A program made the translations under genes and the position numbers. Positions 1 through 12,516 of a stretch of 64,000 bases of DNA are shown here, one piece after another (the first letter of the stretch is position 1; the number at the start of each line of letters is the position of its first letter). Below the pieces are notes generated by a model. That model searched no databases, was not told the origin of the DNA, and saw only the letters and a list, made by a program, of their open reading frames with translations. The stretch spans positions 156,462,388-156,526,387 of the forward strand of contig OY294068.1 in NCBI GenBank assembly GCA_958510875.1. The letters run 5' to 3'. The stretch is from Endomychus coccineus. Its lineage: Eukaryota > Arthropoda > Insecta > Coleoptera > Endomychidae.

Positions 1-532
1 AATGACAATTATGTCGATTTACAGTTGCATTATTATGGAAACGACTCTCATCTGACCACAATATCTAGCTGATAATACCATATTCACGTGCCGTAGCTAA
101 CTATGGAAGGAACGCAAGTCTCCTCTCGTAATCTATGGGTAGCAATCCTTGAAGCAGATGAATTTTAAATGGTTTGAGTTTGGCTATTTTGAGAATGCGC
201 TGAATTGATAGAGAAATACCGCTCTCCTGTTCTATGTTTCTAATAGAGGTATGGGGATCAACAACCACTCTTCCTAAAACTGCAACAGTATGCTCTTCGG
301 CCGTAGCATTTTTTCTTTTAAAGACAGTACGCTTTCTTTGAAATGATCCACTTGTTGCCAAATTCGAAGCCAAGCGTGTGAAATACATAGCGCTTGGCAT
401 TCGTCTATCAGGGTATTTCTCTCTGAATGCACGTAGGGCATCCCGACGATTATTTTCGCATTTTCCATAAATCAGTATCATATCCAATTTCTCTTGATTA
501 GTGAAGTTATCATCATTTTCACGGTTAATCAT
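1..532 (-). pseudogene. Decayed mariner-superfamily (DUF4817-type) transposase, cut by window edge
   Basis: The minus-strand reading frame begins at 532 and runs 143 codons. It has an N-terminal helix-turn-helix region of the DUF4817 kind that precedes DDE domains in insect mariner-like elements. After residues RRLAFLP the same frame continues through two in-frame stops, about positions 102-100 and 57-55. It then reads WSDESRFHNNATVNRHNC to the window edge. That segment carries the first catalytic Asp of a DDE domain (WSDES). The second and third acidic residues lie outside the window. The better-preserved relative at 43176-44241 has the same architecture, which supports the call. The two stop codons make this a dead copy. 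Family membership is inferred from motif order, since no alignment was run. Confidence 0.7.
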
Positions 533-2460
533 TCTTGAATGTTAGTTTCTCTGACACGCACACAACTATTGAGAATTATTAACTGTCAAAGTTACAAACA
601 AATGTATTCAAATGTTTCCATGGCACACTAAGGTTTTCATTTAAGAATTATTAATTCTTCTACTACAATTCTAATAATTTGAAATTTGACATTCTCTTCA
701 TCATCTTGAATGCAAAATTGTTCATGAATTATCAGTGATTATCAAAGTCAAAATCAAGATTACACAAAATATCGCGGCCTACTGCAATTCTTTCAATTTG
801 AAATTTCAATTGTCGTTTTCTCCATCAAATCAAATGTAAAATACAAAGTGTGATACATCGTTGGAAAGATAATTTTGAGTAGAAATCAAAAATTGCAAAA
901 AATATACAGGGTGCTATTTGAAATAAAAAAAGTCAGAGTCACTTCCGGTCAAACAGGAAGTGACTTTCAATTTTTGTTTTTCTCAGTTGAAGGTTCCTTA
1001 AATGAATTGGAGATCACGAAATTTTCAAATTTTTATCTTCCGAAATGGCTGAGATAATCTATTGGAACAGGTATACTGGGACACCCGGTATATAATATGT
1101 AATAACGTTGCACAAAACGTGTTGCAAATATGTGTATGTTTCCAATAGAAAGTACCGTATGATGTGCTATAATACAGGCAATGAATTGTCACTGGTTGAT
1201 AACCATTTTGAAAGTATTCATTCATGCTGCTACAAAACAACTTCAGATATTTTTTTATTTTGTTGGGGTCAAAATTTTAAAACCTGATCTTAGCTTTGTG
1301 CCTGTACTTATATCTTTCGTATCAAAACACTGTCCATTACTTGATATGTAAATTGTTAAACTTTTTATATGTTTGTTGAAATTATATCAAAAATTATGCC
1401 TCTGTTACTATTAAAATTTTATGAACTGTTATCAATTTATCTAATTATTGTTGCTACCACCACTTAAAAATTTAATAATGTTCACTTTATAAGTTAGGAG
1501 AATTTGCATGTGAAATCGAACTGATATATCAGTTTTAGAAAGTATAGAAACGATTGTGATACTATTGAACGATCAGACATTTATTAAGATGATATACCGT
1601 TATAAAAGAAAATGGAACATTTTTTTGTTATTCATCAATAGCTTGTAGCGCTTGTAAATTTCATTTCGCGTCTTTCTTCATCATTATTCATTTTTTTCAT
1701 CGTACCCCGGAGTACTATATTGAATTAATATTTTACCTACCTTGAACCAATAAGTTTTAGTATTATTATTATTATTATTAGATATTATTATCATAAGATC
1801 GCGAATAATTCGAAAAAAAATCAATATACCAACTACAGTGAGAAATGTATTATTCTCGAGTTAATTCACAAGATTAGTTTTGACCTCATTTATTTCAATG
1901 AATATTTTAAAATAAATTTATTCGTGGTTCATCGTTACCTGGTAAAATCTCAATAATGAAACGAGAAAGCTAGAACACATCATCAGTGATTATAAGCTTT
2001 TCCATCAGAGCTCAATGAAAAATCAATATAAAATTCAGCTATCCTGACAAACATGCAACGAAAGAAAATAATCGTTTATGGCTCAAACGATAGGAAAATA
2101 CGGACTGAAAATATAGTATATACTCAAGTATAATTGGAATATCTGTGAAAATAAAACCAATCTTCTACGCTGAAAGTCCCATTAAAACTGAAAAATACCA
2201 TTAACTAATACTGCTATAAAACTTACCAACTATGACCTATCTTATATGCTTTAAGATTCAGAAGAGCAATAATTATTTAAATATACAAAATACATATGAA
2301 TTGTTGATCATTGAATTTATAATTATATAGTTAACTTATTTTAAAGATTTATGTAGAAATTTATTTAAAACGACAATTATTGTACAATTGTACTTATGAT
2401 AAATAAAGCTTTTGAATTTATGACTCTATAGTTTTATCTTACCTCTTTTGTTGAAATTAT
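533..2460. other. AT-rich non-coding stretch
   Basis: No convincing gene. It contains an ATT trinucleotide run near 1758-1780 and a possible short inverted-repeat element at 903-1092 (separate entry). The small ORFs at 875-1057 and 1025-1240 have no recognisable content and overlap on opposite strands. Confidence 0.5.
903..1092. mobile_element. Possible short MITE with TATACAGGGTG-type ends
   Basis: One end reads TATACAGGGTG and the other reads ACACCCGGTATATA, an imperfect inverted repeat about 190 bp apart. Similar ends bound the long-inverted-repeat mariner at 42723-44905. A small hairpin lies inside it (AGTCACTTCC ... GGAAGTGACT, about 935-963). There is no coding capacity. The ends are short and imperfect, so the call is tentative. 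Confidence 0.35.
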
Positions 2461-3207
2461 TCCAGAATGAGATGTTACGTTGATTTCTCAGAATTGCGTC
2501 AGGCAATGGTTCTAGAGACCTCCTCGAACTGCGCACTTCTTAATCTTTTAATGAGGGTGCTTTTATGGCTCGAAAACAATCAACACAAACTCCTCACCGG
2601 TGTAATTTCAATTGGAAATTCAATCCTTATAACTGAATGGGTTTTTACGTATTTCTTCGTATTTCCCCAATCTGTGCAGCATTCATGGAAATTGTCCGGG
2701 ATTGTCTTATTTTGTTTCGGTTATTGTAAACGTCTATAATCCAATATGAATCATGTTTTTGAGTTTAGTGAACAAGGAAAAGAGTTAGATTTAGAAGGTA
2801 CTGAATTTTCATTCTAAAAGTTTAAAGAAAGGTGTGTCGTTTTGGCGATGTGCTTTAAAACTTGCAGAGCAAAAGTGTGGACATTGGGACCAGAAAACAT
2901 TATATCAGAAGTGTTCTAGAACACAATCATAGTAAAAATTCGAAGTATTAAAACAGCTAGTGCTGAATGGAAATCAGTTGGCCTAGTCAGGGAAGCGTCA
3001 CATCACATCATTTAAAAAAAAGACCGTGGACGCGTTGACTATAAGAGTCATTAATTATATTCGTAATAATATAAATCGTGAATGTAAAAGGTCGCAGCCA
3101 ACATTACCCAAAAATACTGAAGAAACCTTAAATATTCTGAAAAGCTTAACTTACAAATGTATAAAAAATGATGATTTTATTGATGTTTTCAGCTAAGCGA
3201 AGAACAT
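2461..3207. other. No recognised gene
   Basis: A 90-codon plus-strand ORF (2467-2739) has no recognisable domain. The remainder is AT-rich with multiple stops. I see nothing that supports a gene here. Confidence 0.4.
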
Positions 3208-3209
3208 TA

Positions 3210-4068
3210 CGAGGGTAAAGTGAAAGGTCCCTAAAAATAAAACAGACAACGCCAGAAATCGTCGATTAAATCCATGGTAAGATATTGGACGATCAACGAT
3301 TGTTGAGGCTATTATGGGCATCTCAACCGATCGGGTACGGAACATGTTGTATACATTTTTGAGTATGAAAAAGCTATCTGCCAGATGGGTGTCGCATTTG
3401 CTCTCTTGACAACAAGCGCGACCATGTGACAACTTCAAAGGAGTGTTTGGCGATGTTCAAGCGCGATAAGGAGGATCACAACACACCAGAGACCAAAAAA
3501 CAGTTGAAACAATGAAATTGTCCTTTGCGAATCGAGTCCAAAAAAAGGCCAAAGTGGGTTTATCGGCCAACAAAGTCATGGCGGCTGTTTTTTGGCATGC
3601 ACATGGTATCGTCCATATCGATTACCTTGAAAAGGGCAAAACGATCACCGGCGTATATTATGCAGAGCTATTGGATCGATTCGACGCCTAATTGCATTTG
3701 GCAAAGAAAAAAGTGCTCTTACATCAGGACAATGGCGCACAGGCCCGCAGTCGCAATGGCAAAATTGCATGAATGGCTCTACGAATTGGTTCGTAATCCA
3801 CCATATTCTCCAGATTTGGGTCCCTGCGATTTTATCTATTTCCAAACTTGAAGAAATGACACGGCGGAAAGAGATTTGGCTCCAACTATGAGGTCAAACG
3901 ACTATTTTGAAGGATTACCGAAATCGTATTTGAATGGGATCGAAAAATTAGAAAATGTTGGACGAAGTGTATCGAGCTACGAGGAGATTATGTTGAGAAA
4001 TAAAATGAGTTTCGACCAAATAAATCATTTCTTGTTTCATTTTTCAAGGACTTTTCACCTTGCCCTCG
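3210..4068 (+). mobile_element. Internally deleted mariner element (copy 1)
   Basis: The ends are inverted repeats (CGAGGGTAAAGTGAAAGGTC at the left; its near-complement ending CACCTTGCCCTCG at the right) flanked by TA on both sides, as expected for Tc1/mariner insertion. The interior matches the longer mariner copies at 37251 and 61363 but is shortened. It passes from the terminal repeat straight into the part encoding the second helix-turn-helix, and it lacks the segment before HHNTPE that holds the first catalytic Asp. Remaining pieces include a stretch encoding YSPDLGPCDF, near the third Asp of a D-D34-D transposase, in a broken frame. It is non-autonomous and degenerate. Confidence 0.8.
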
Positions 4069-4070
4069 TA

Positions 4071-4614
4071 TTCCATCAATTTTCTGAACTTACCGATCAA
4101 AAGAACGAATAATAGACGAATTTTCAATTTTTCTCAAGCGTTCTCATACAGATATCACTATAAATAATTATTCTTACCATCTAATTTGCCACAAACTAGC
4201 TGGTATATAGACTTGTATCAATTCCAATGTCAGCCCAAAAATTTCAAAAGGAATTAAAAATTCAGGTGAATGATGTATTTTTGAAATACGAGTTTCCTTA
4301 TTTACAACTTTTTTCTCAAGTGAACATGAAAAATCACCCATTTCTTTGACATGTCACAGAAATGGGTGATTGTTCACTTTATACAGGAAAAACTCGTCGT
4401 TTATTTAGTTTCACTTTTATCGGCGTTGGATTTGTACGCAATCTTCTTTGAAACATCGCCTCCTAAGATCTGGAGTTCAAAAACACCCGATGAGGCTGAT
4501 TTCGTTACTGAAATGTTGTTATCAGACTATGTGAAACGTTGGTCTAACGTCAGATCTAGAAATTTTACTTTACCTGGGTCATTTACCAAAGGTTAGGTTT
4601 TTAAGTGAAAAATA
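4071..4614. other. Intervening sequence with a hairpin
   Basis: No recognisable gene. A clear hairpin sits at about 4320-4378: AATCACCCATTTCT pairs with AGAAATGGGTGATT, extended by GTGAACA/GTTCAC, with a 12-nt loop and a 6-nt bulge. An 81-codon ORF (4351-4596) starts inside the hairpin and has no recognisable domain. Confidence 0.45.
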
Positions 4615-7600
4615 ATAATTTAGTCTTGGACAGATTAAGACTCAATCTGATATCTGTTAACCAATCCGTGAAGTTCGATATTGTTTCAGTTATCTGTAGC
4701 TTTAGCTTCTCAACATCCGAATCAGTACTTGATCCAGTCACTTCATCCGCAAACAAAATGAGGTTTATCTCCGGACTGCTTCGTGAAAGATTGTTAATAG
4801 AGATTAAAAAAAAATTGGTCTCATGAACGATCCTTGAGAAACTGATAGGTGTAGGTACACATAATATACAGGAAATCATCAGAGCAGAAGCCAAGAACTC
4901 ACTACTAAACATTGGAGTTCTCTTCCTGAGGAATTGTCTTGGACAGATCAAGACTCAATCTGATATCTGTTAACCAATCCGTGAAGTTCGATATCGTTTC
5001 AGTCAACTGTAGTTTTAGCTTCTCAAAATCCGAATCAGTACTTGATCCAGTCACTTCATCCGCAAACAAAATGAGGTTCATCTCCGGACTGCTTCGTGGG
5101 AGATTGTTAATAAAGATTAAAAAAAGAATTGGTCTCATGACCGTTCCTTGAGAAACTGATAGGTGTAGGTACACATAATATACAGGAAATCATCAGAGCA
5201 GAAGCCAAGAACTCACTACTAAACATTGGAGTTCTCTTCCTGAAGAATTGTCTTGGACAGATTAAGACTCAATCTGATATCTGTTAACCAATCCGTGAAG
5301 TTCGATATCGTTTCAGTCAACTGTAGTTTTAGCTTCTCAAAATCCGAATCAGTACTTGATCCAGTCACTTCATCCGCAAACAAAATATGGTTTATCTCCG
5401 GACTGCATAATGGGAGATTGTTAATAAAGATTAAAAAAAGAATTGGTCTCATGACCGTTCCTTGAGAAACTGATAGGTGTAGGTACACATAATATACAGG
5501 AAATCATCAGAGCAGAAGGCAAGAACTCGCTACTAAACATTGGAGCTCTCTTCCTGAAGAATTGTCTTGGACAGATTAAGACTCAATCTGATATCTGTTA
5601 ACCAATCCGTGAAGTTCGATATCGTTTCAGTCAACTGTAGTTTTAGCTTCTCAAAATCCGAATCAGTACTTGATCCAGTCACTTCATCCGCAAACAAAAT
5701 ATGGTTTATCTCCGGACTGCATAATGGGAGATTGTTAATAAAGATTAAAAAAAGAATTGGTCTCATGACCGTTCCTTGAGAAACTGATAGGTGTAGGTAC
5801 ACATAATATACAGGAAATCATCAGAGCAGAAGCCAAGAACTCACTACTAAACATTGGAGTTCTCTTCCTGAAGAATTGTCTTGGACAGATTAAGACTCAA
5901 TCTGATATCTGTTAACCAATCCGTGAAGTTCGATATCGTTTCAGTCAACTGTAGTTTTAGCTTCTAAAAATCCGAATCAGTACTTGATCCAGTCACTTCA
6001 TCCGCAAACAAAATATGGTTTATCTCCGAACTGCATAATGGGAGATTGTTAATAAAGATTAAAAAAAGAATTGGTCTCATGACCGTTCCTTGAGAAACTG
6101 ATAGGTGTAGGTACACATAATATACAGGAAATCATCAGAGCAGAAGGCAAGAACTCGCTACTAAACATTGGAGCTCTCTTCCTGAAGAATTGTCTTGGAC
6201 AGATTAAGACTCAATCTGATATCTGTTAACCAATCCGTGAAGTTCGATATCGTTTCAGTCAACTGTAGTTTTAGCTTCTCAAAATCCGAATCAGTACTTG
6301 ATCCAGTCACTTCATCCGCAAACAAAATATGGTTTATCTCCGGACTGCATAATGGGAGATTGTTAATAAAGATTAAAAAAAGAATTGGTCTCATGACCGT
6401 TCCTTGAGAAACTGATAGGTGTAGGTACACATAATATACAGGAAATCATCAGAGCAGAAGCCAAGAACTCACTACTAAACATTGGAGTTCTCTTCCTGAA
6501 GAATTGTCTTGGACAGATTAAGACTCAATCTGATATCTGTTAACCAATCCGTGAAGTTCGATATCGTTTCAGTCAACTGTAGTTTCAGCTTCTCAAAATC
6601 CGAATCAGTACTTGATCCAGTCACTTCATCCGCAAACAAAATATGGTTTATCTCCGGACTGCATAATGGGAGATTGTTAATAAAGATTAAAAAAAGAATT
6701 GGTCTCATGACCGTTCCTTGAGAAACTGATAGGTGTAGGTACACATAATATACAGGAAATCATCAGAGCAGAAGGCAAGAACTCACTACTAAACATTGGA
6801 GTTCTCTTCCTGAAGAATTGTCTTGGACAGATTAAGACTCAATCTGATATCTGTTAACCAATCCGTGAAGTTCGATATCGTTTCAGTCAACTGTAGTTTT
6901 AGCTTCTAAAAATCCGAATCAGTACTTGATCCAGTCACTTCATCCGCAAACAAAATATGGTTTATCTCCGAACTGCATAATGGGAGATTGTTAATAAAGA
7001 TTAAAAAAAGAATTGGTCTCATGACCGTTCCTTGAGAAACTGATAGGTGTAGGTACACATAATATACAGGAAATCATCAGAGCAGAAGGCAAGAACTCGC
7101 TACTAAACATTGGAGCTCTCTTCCTGAAGAATTGTCTTGGACAGATTAAGACTCAATCTGATATCTGTTAACCAATCCGTGAAGTTCGATATCGTTTCAG
7201 TCAACTGTAGTTTTAGCTTCTCAAAATCCGAATCAGTACTTGATCCAGTCACTTCATCCGCAAACAAAATATGGTTTATCTCCGGACTGCATAATGGGAG
7301 ATTGTTAATAAAGATTAAAAAAAGAATTGGTCTCATGACCGTTCCTTGAGAAACTGATAGGTGTAGGTACACATAATATACAGGAAATCATCAGAGCAGA
7401 AGCCAAGAACTCACTACTAAACATTGGAGTTCTCTTCCTGAAGAATTGTCTTGGACAGATTAAGACTCAATCTGATATCTGTTAACCAATCCGTGAAGTT
7501 CGATATCGTTTCAGTCAACTGTAGTTTCAGCTTCTCAAAATCCGAATCAGTACTTGATCCAGTCACTTCATCCGCAAACAAAATATGGTTTATCTCCGGA

Positions 7601-10600
7601 CTGCATAATGGGAGATTGTTAATAAAGATTAAAAAAAGAATTGGTCTCATGACCGTTCCTTGAGAAACTGATAGGTGTAGGTACACATAATATACAGGAA
7701 ATCATCAGAGCAGAAGCCAAGAACTCACTACTAAACATTGGAGTTCTCTTCCTGAAGAATTGTCTTGGACAGATTAAGACTCAATCTGATATCTGTTAAC
7801 CAATCCGTGAAGTTCGATATCGTTTCAGTCAACTGTAGTTTTAGCTTCTAAAAATCCGAATCAGTACTTGATCCAGTCACTTCATCCGCAAACAAAATAT
7901 GGTTTATCTCCGAACTGCATAATGGGAGATTGTTAATAAAGATTAAAAAAAGAATTGGTCTCATGACCGTTCCTTGAGAAACTGATAGGTGTAGGTACAC
8001 ATAATATACAGGAAATCATCAGAGCAGAAGGCAAGAACTCACTACTAAACATTGGAGTTCTCTTCCTGAAGAATTGTCTTGGACAGATTAAGACTCAATC
8101 TGATATCTGTTAACCAATCCGTGAAGTTCGATATCGTTTCAGTCAACTGTAGTTTCAGCTTCTCAAAATCCGAATCAGTACTTGATCCAGTCACTTCATC
8201 CGCAAACAAAATATGGTTTATCTCCGGACTGCATAATGGGAGATTGTTAATAAAGATTAAAAAAAGAATTGGTCTCATGACCGTTCCTTGAGAAACTGAT
8301 AGGTGTAGGTACACATAATATACAGGAAATCATCAGAGCAGAAGGCAAGAACTCACTACTAAACATTGGAGTTCTCTTCCTGAAGAATTGTCTTGGACAG
8401 ATTAAGACTCAATCTGATATCTGTTAACCAATCAGTGAAGTTCGATATCGTTTCAGTCAACTGTAGTTTCAGCTTCTCAAAATCCGAATCAGTACTTGAT
8501 CCAGTCACTTCATCCGCAAACAAAATATGGTTTATCTCCGGACTGCATAATGGGAGATTGTTAATAAAGATTAAAAAAAGAATTGGTCTCATGACCGTTC
8601 CTTGAGAAACTGATAGGTGTAGGTACACATAATATACAGGAAATCATCAGAGCAGAAGCCAAGAACTCACTACTAAACATTGGAGTTCTCTTCCTGAAGA
8701 ATTGTCTTGGACAGATTAAGACTCAATCTGATATCTGTTAACCAATCCGTGAAGTTCGATATCGTTTCAGTCAACTGTAGTTTTAGCTTCTCAAAATCCG
8801 AATCAGTACTTGATCCAGTCACTTCATCCGCAAACAAAATATGGTTTATCTCCGGACTGCATAATGGGAGATTGTTAATAAAGATTAAAAAAAGAATTGG
8901 TCTCATGACCGTTCCTTGAGAAACTGATAGGTGTAGGTACACATAATATACAGGAAATCATCAGAGCAGAAGCCAAGAACTCACTACTAAACATTGGAGT
9001 TCTCTTCCTGAAGAATTGTCTTGGACAGATTAAGACTCAATCTGATATCTGTTAACCAATCCGTGAAGTTCGATATCGTTTCAGTCAACTGTAGTTTTAG
9101 CTTCTCAAAATCCGAATCAGTACTTGATCCAGTCACTTCATCCGCAAACAAAATGAGGTTCATCTCCGGACTGCTTCGTGGGAGATTGTTAATAAAGATT
9201 AAAAAAAGAATTGGTGTCATGACCGTTCCTTGAGAAACTGATAGGTGTAGGTACACATAATATACAGGAAATCATCAGAGCAGAAGCCAAGAACTCACTA
9301 CTAAACATTGGAGTTCTCTTCCTGAAGAATTGTCTTGGACAGATTAAGACTCAATCTGATATCTGTTAACCAATCCGTGAAGTTCGATATCGTTTCAGTC
9401 AACTGTAGTTTTAGCTTCTCAAAATCCGAATCAGTACTTGATCCAGTCACTTCATCCGCAAACAAAATATGGTTTATCTCCGGACTGCATAATGGGAGAT
9501 TGTTAATAAAGATTAAAAAAAGAATTGGTCTCATGACCGTTCCTTGAGAAACTGATAGGTGTAGGTACACATAATATACAGGAAATCATCAGAGCAGAAG
9601 GCAAGAACTCGCTACTAAACATTGGAGCTCTCTTCCTGAAGAATTGTCTTGGACAGATTAAGACTCAATCTGATATCTGTTAACCAATCCGTGAAGTTCG
9701 ATATCGTTTCAGTCAACTGTAGTTTTAGCTTCTCAAAATCCGAATCAGTACTTGATCCAGTCACTTCATCCGCAAACAAAATATGGTTTATCTCCGGACT
9801 GCATAATGGGAGATTGTTAATAAAGATTAAAAAAAGAATTGGTCTCATGACCGTTCCTTGAGAAACTGATAGGTGTAGGTACACATAATATACAGGAAAT
9901 CATCAGAGCAGAAGCCAAGAACTCACTACTAAACATTGGAGTTCTCTTCCTGAAGAATTGTCTTGGACAGATTAAGACTCAATCTGATATCTGTTAACCA
10001 ATCCGTGAAGTTCGATATCGTTTCAGTCAACTGTAGTTTTAGCTTCTAAAAATCCGAATCAGTACTTGATCCAGTCACTTCATCCGCAAACAAAATATGG
10101 TTTATCTCCGAACTGCATAATGGGAGATTGTTAATAAAGATTAAAAAAAGAATTGGTCTCATGACCGTTCCTTGAGAAACTGATAGGTGTAGGTACACAT
10201 AATATACAGGAAATCATCAGAGCAGAAGGCAAGAACTCGCTACTAAACATTGGAGCTCTCTTCCTGAAGAATTGTCTTGGACAGATTAAGACTCAATCTG
10301 ATATCTGTTAACCAATCCGTGAAGTTCGATATCGTTTCAGTCAACTGTAGTTTTAGCTTCTCAAAATCCGAATCAGTACTTGATCCAGTCACTTCATCCG
10401 CAAACAAAATATGGTTTATCTCCGGACTGCATAATGGGAGATTGTTAATAAAGATTAAAAAAAGAATTGGTCTCATGACCGTTCCTTGAGAAACTGATAG
10501 GTGTAGGTACACATAATATACAGGAAATCATCAGAGCAGAAGCCAAGAACTCACTACTAAACATTGGAGTTCTCTTCCTGAAGAATTGTCTTGGACAGAT

Positions 10601-11525
10601 TAAGACTCAATCTGATATCTGTTAACCAATCCGTGAAGTTCGATATCGTTTCAGTCAACTGTAGTTTTAGCTTCTCAAAATCCGAATCAGTACTTGATTC
10701 AGTCACTTCATCCGCAAACAAAATATGGTTTATCTCCGAACTGCATAATGGGAGATTGTTAATAAAGATTAAAAAAAGAATTGGTCTCATGACCGTTCCT
10801 TGAGAAACTGATAGGTGTAGGTACACATAATATACAGGAAATCATCAGAGCAGAAGCCAAGAACTCACTACTAAACATTGGAGTTCTCTTCCTGAAGAAT
10901 TGTCTTGGACAGATTAAGACTCAATCTGATATCTGTTAACCAATCCGTGAAGTTCGATATCGTTTCAGTCAACTGTAGTTTTAGCTTCTCAAAATCCGAA
11001 TCAGTACTTGATCCAGTCACTTCATCCGCAAACAAAATATGGTTTATCTCCGGACTGCATAATGGGAGATTGTTAATAAAGATTAAAAAAAGAATTGGTC
11101 TCATGACCGTTCCTTGAGAAACTGATAGGTGTAGGTACACATAATATACAGGAAATCATCAGAGCAGAAGCCAAGAACTCACTACTAAACATTGGAGTTC
11201 TCTTCCTGAAGAATTGTCTTGGACAGATTAAGACTCAATCTAATATCTGTTAACCAATCCGTGAAGTTCGATATCGTTTCAGTCAACTGTAGTTTTAGCT
11301 TCTCAAAATCCGAATCAGTACTTGATTCAGTCACTTCATCCGCAAACAAAATATGGTTTATCTCCGGACTGCATCGTGGGAGATTGTTAATAAAGATTAA
11401 AAAAAGAATTGGTCTTAAGACCGTTCCTTGAGAAACTGATAGGTCTAGGTACACACACTATACAGGAAATCATCGGGGCAGAAGCCAAGAACTCGCTACT
11501 AAACATTGGAGTTCTCTTCCTGAGG
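4615..11525 (-). repeat. 314-bp tandem satellite derived from a non-LTR reverse transcriptase
   Basis: About 22 head-to-tail units with a constant 314-bp period. Unit marks on the minus-strand ORF fall at 4905, 5219, 5533, 5847 and so on to 11185, plus an older partial unit at 4615-4904. Each unit encodes on the minus strand an 89-codon piece of a Jockey/CR1-like reverse transcriptase. It contains the SQGT box (SVSQGTVMRPILFLIFINN, the QG.xx.P.LF motif) and the catalytic box as FADE instead of FADD. Because 314 is not divisible by three, the frame shifts from unit to unit and no long polyprotein can be read. Units at 5847, 6789, 7731 and 9929 share a stop-creating variant (CTTCTAAAAATCC). Only the first unit continues naturally past the junction (NLSKTKLLFFT), so the tandem junction was made by duplication inside an RT gene. 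This is a satellite and is not expected to encode functional protein. Confidence 0.93.
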
Positions 11526-11675
11526 AAACCGAAACACAGATACATTTGCTCACTGACTGCGGAATCACACTCAAGATACAGCTAACTATCTTGGTATTTT
11601 TAATGGATCAGAAGCTAGCCGGCGTACCATAAATCACTAATGAAAGGATAAACAAGTTCTTTAAGGAGGCGGTAA
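11526..11675 (+). pseudogene. Possible non-LTR retrotransposon C-terminal remnant
   Basis: Directly after the last satellite unit the plus strand can be read as a fragment containing HLLTDCG, reminiscent of the zinc-knuckle tail of non-LTR polyproteins, followed by a degenerate continuation. The same sequence appears to resume after the inserted element at 12312. The similarity is short and broken. Confidence 0.3.
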
Positions 11676-11685
11676 GAACACAACC

Positions 11686-12301
11686 ATAGACCTATTATCC
11701 TAAGGAGACAGAATTGTTTACATTTAAACACGATCAAACATTGCCAAAATTTCGGGCCACTCAGACCGCTCTCTGTCAAGTATGACCGTATGGACTGTGC
11801 TGTTACCGGATTAGTAGTTCTGTGTGGCAGATTGAGATTTGTAATTATTATAAAAACGTCCATAGTATTATTTAAAGGTTATATTAGAAGCAATTCTGTT
11901 GAAATGTCGTTTTCTCTGAAAAATATTCCATAATTTATGGTAACCTGGAATATACAATCGAATTATAGAATATTTAAATTCTTAAATATAGAACTATTCC
12001 ATTCCATTGAATCATTTGTTCAGAAGGTGACAACGCCGCGCACCTTTTTGAATGGGAACTTTGTTCTGTACTACGCAATTTGACAGCTTCCGTATTTCTC
12101 GTAGCTATTTCGAAGCGGTATTGCCTTACAAGTGGTACCAAGTTTTCAATCATAGTTACAGCGTTGCCAATAAGAAATAATTACGACTCGACGACAAAGA
12201 GGTCCGTTAGTTTTCTTTGTCATACTTCATGTAATCATTGCGACAAGTCAAATTTAGTTTTATGAATGAGATGTTTCGTCTCCTTAGGATAATAGGTCTA
12301 T
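11686..12301. mobile_element. Non-autonomous DNA transposon, 24-bp TIRs and 10-bp target duplication
   Basis: The left end (11686-11709, starting ATAGACCTATTATCCTAAGG) and right end (12278-12301) are perfect inverted repeats of 24 bp. The 10-bp direct repeat GAACACAACC flanks the element exactly at 11676-11685 and 12302-12311. The length is 616 bp. The interior has no transposase-like ORF; ORFs of 60-80 codons on either strand have no known content. A 9-10 bp target duplication is typical of MULE/Mutator-related elements, so a non-autonomous member is the best guess, but no transposase is present to prove the superfamily. Unmutated ends and a perfect target duplication indicate a young insertion. 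Confidence 0.85.
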
Positions 12302-12516
12302 GAACACAACCCTTGACATTAATCAAATCTATTTCCCTGATCATATCATATAATAGAAATAAATAGAAAGATTACAGAATAAAAATTAACTAGAGATCTC
12401 ATTACTTATATACTTATATTACTATCTTCCATCTTTCTTGATAATTCACTTCAGTATATCTACATCATAAAGTGTTGTGATGTCTTCCTGTACATTCACA
12501 TTTATATATCTCCTCT

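Noticed and set aside
2467..2739. A 90-codon ORF with hydrophobic stretches
   Set aside because: It could suggest a small membrane protein, but there is no recognisable family, no supporting context, and the surrounding DNA looks non-coding.
4615..11525. CRISPR array or array of real small genes
   Set aside because: Units are contiguous 314-bp repeats without unique spacers, and the paired ORFs on both strands are the same DNA read twice. The plus-strand 70-codon frames are shadows of the RT-derived minus strand.
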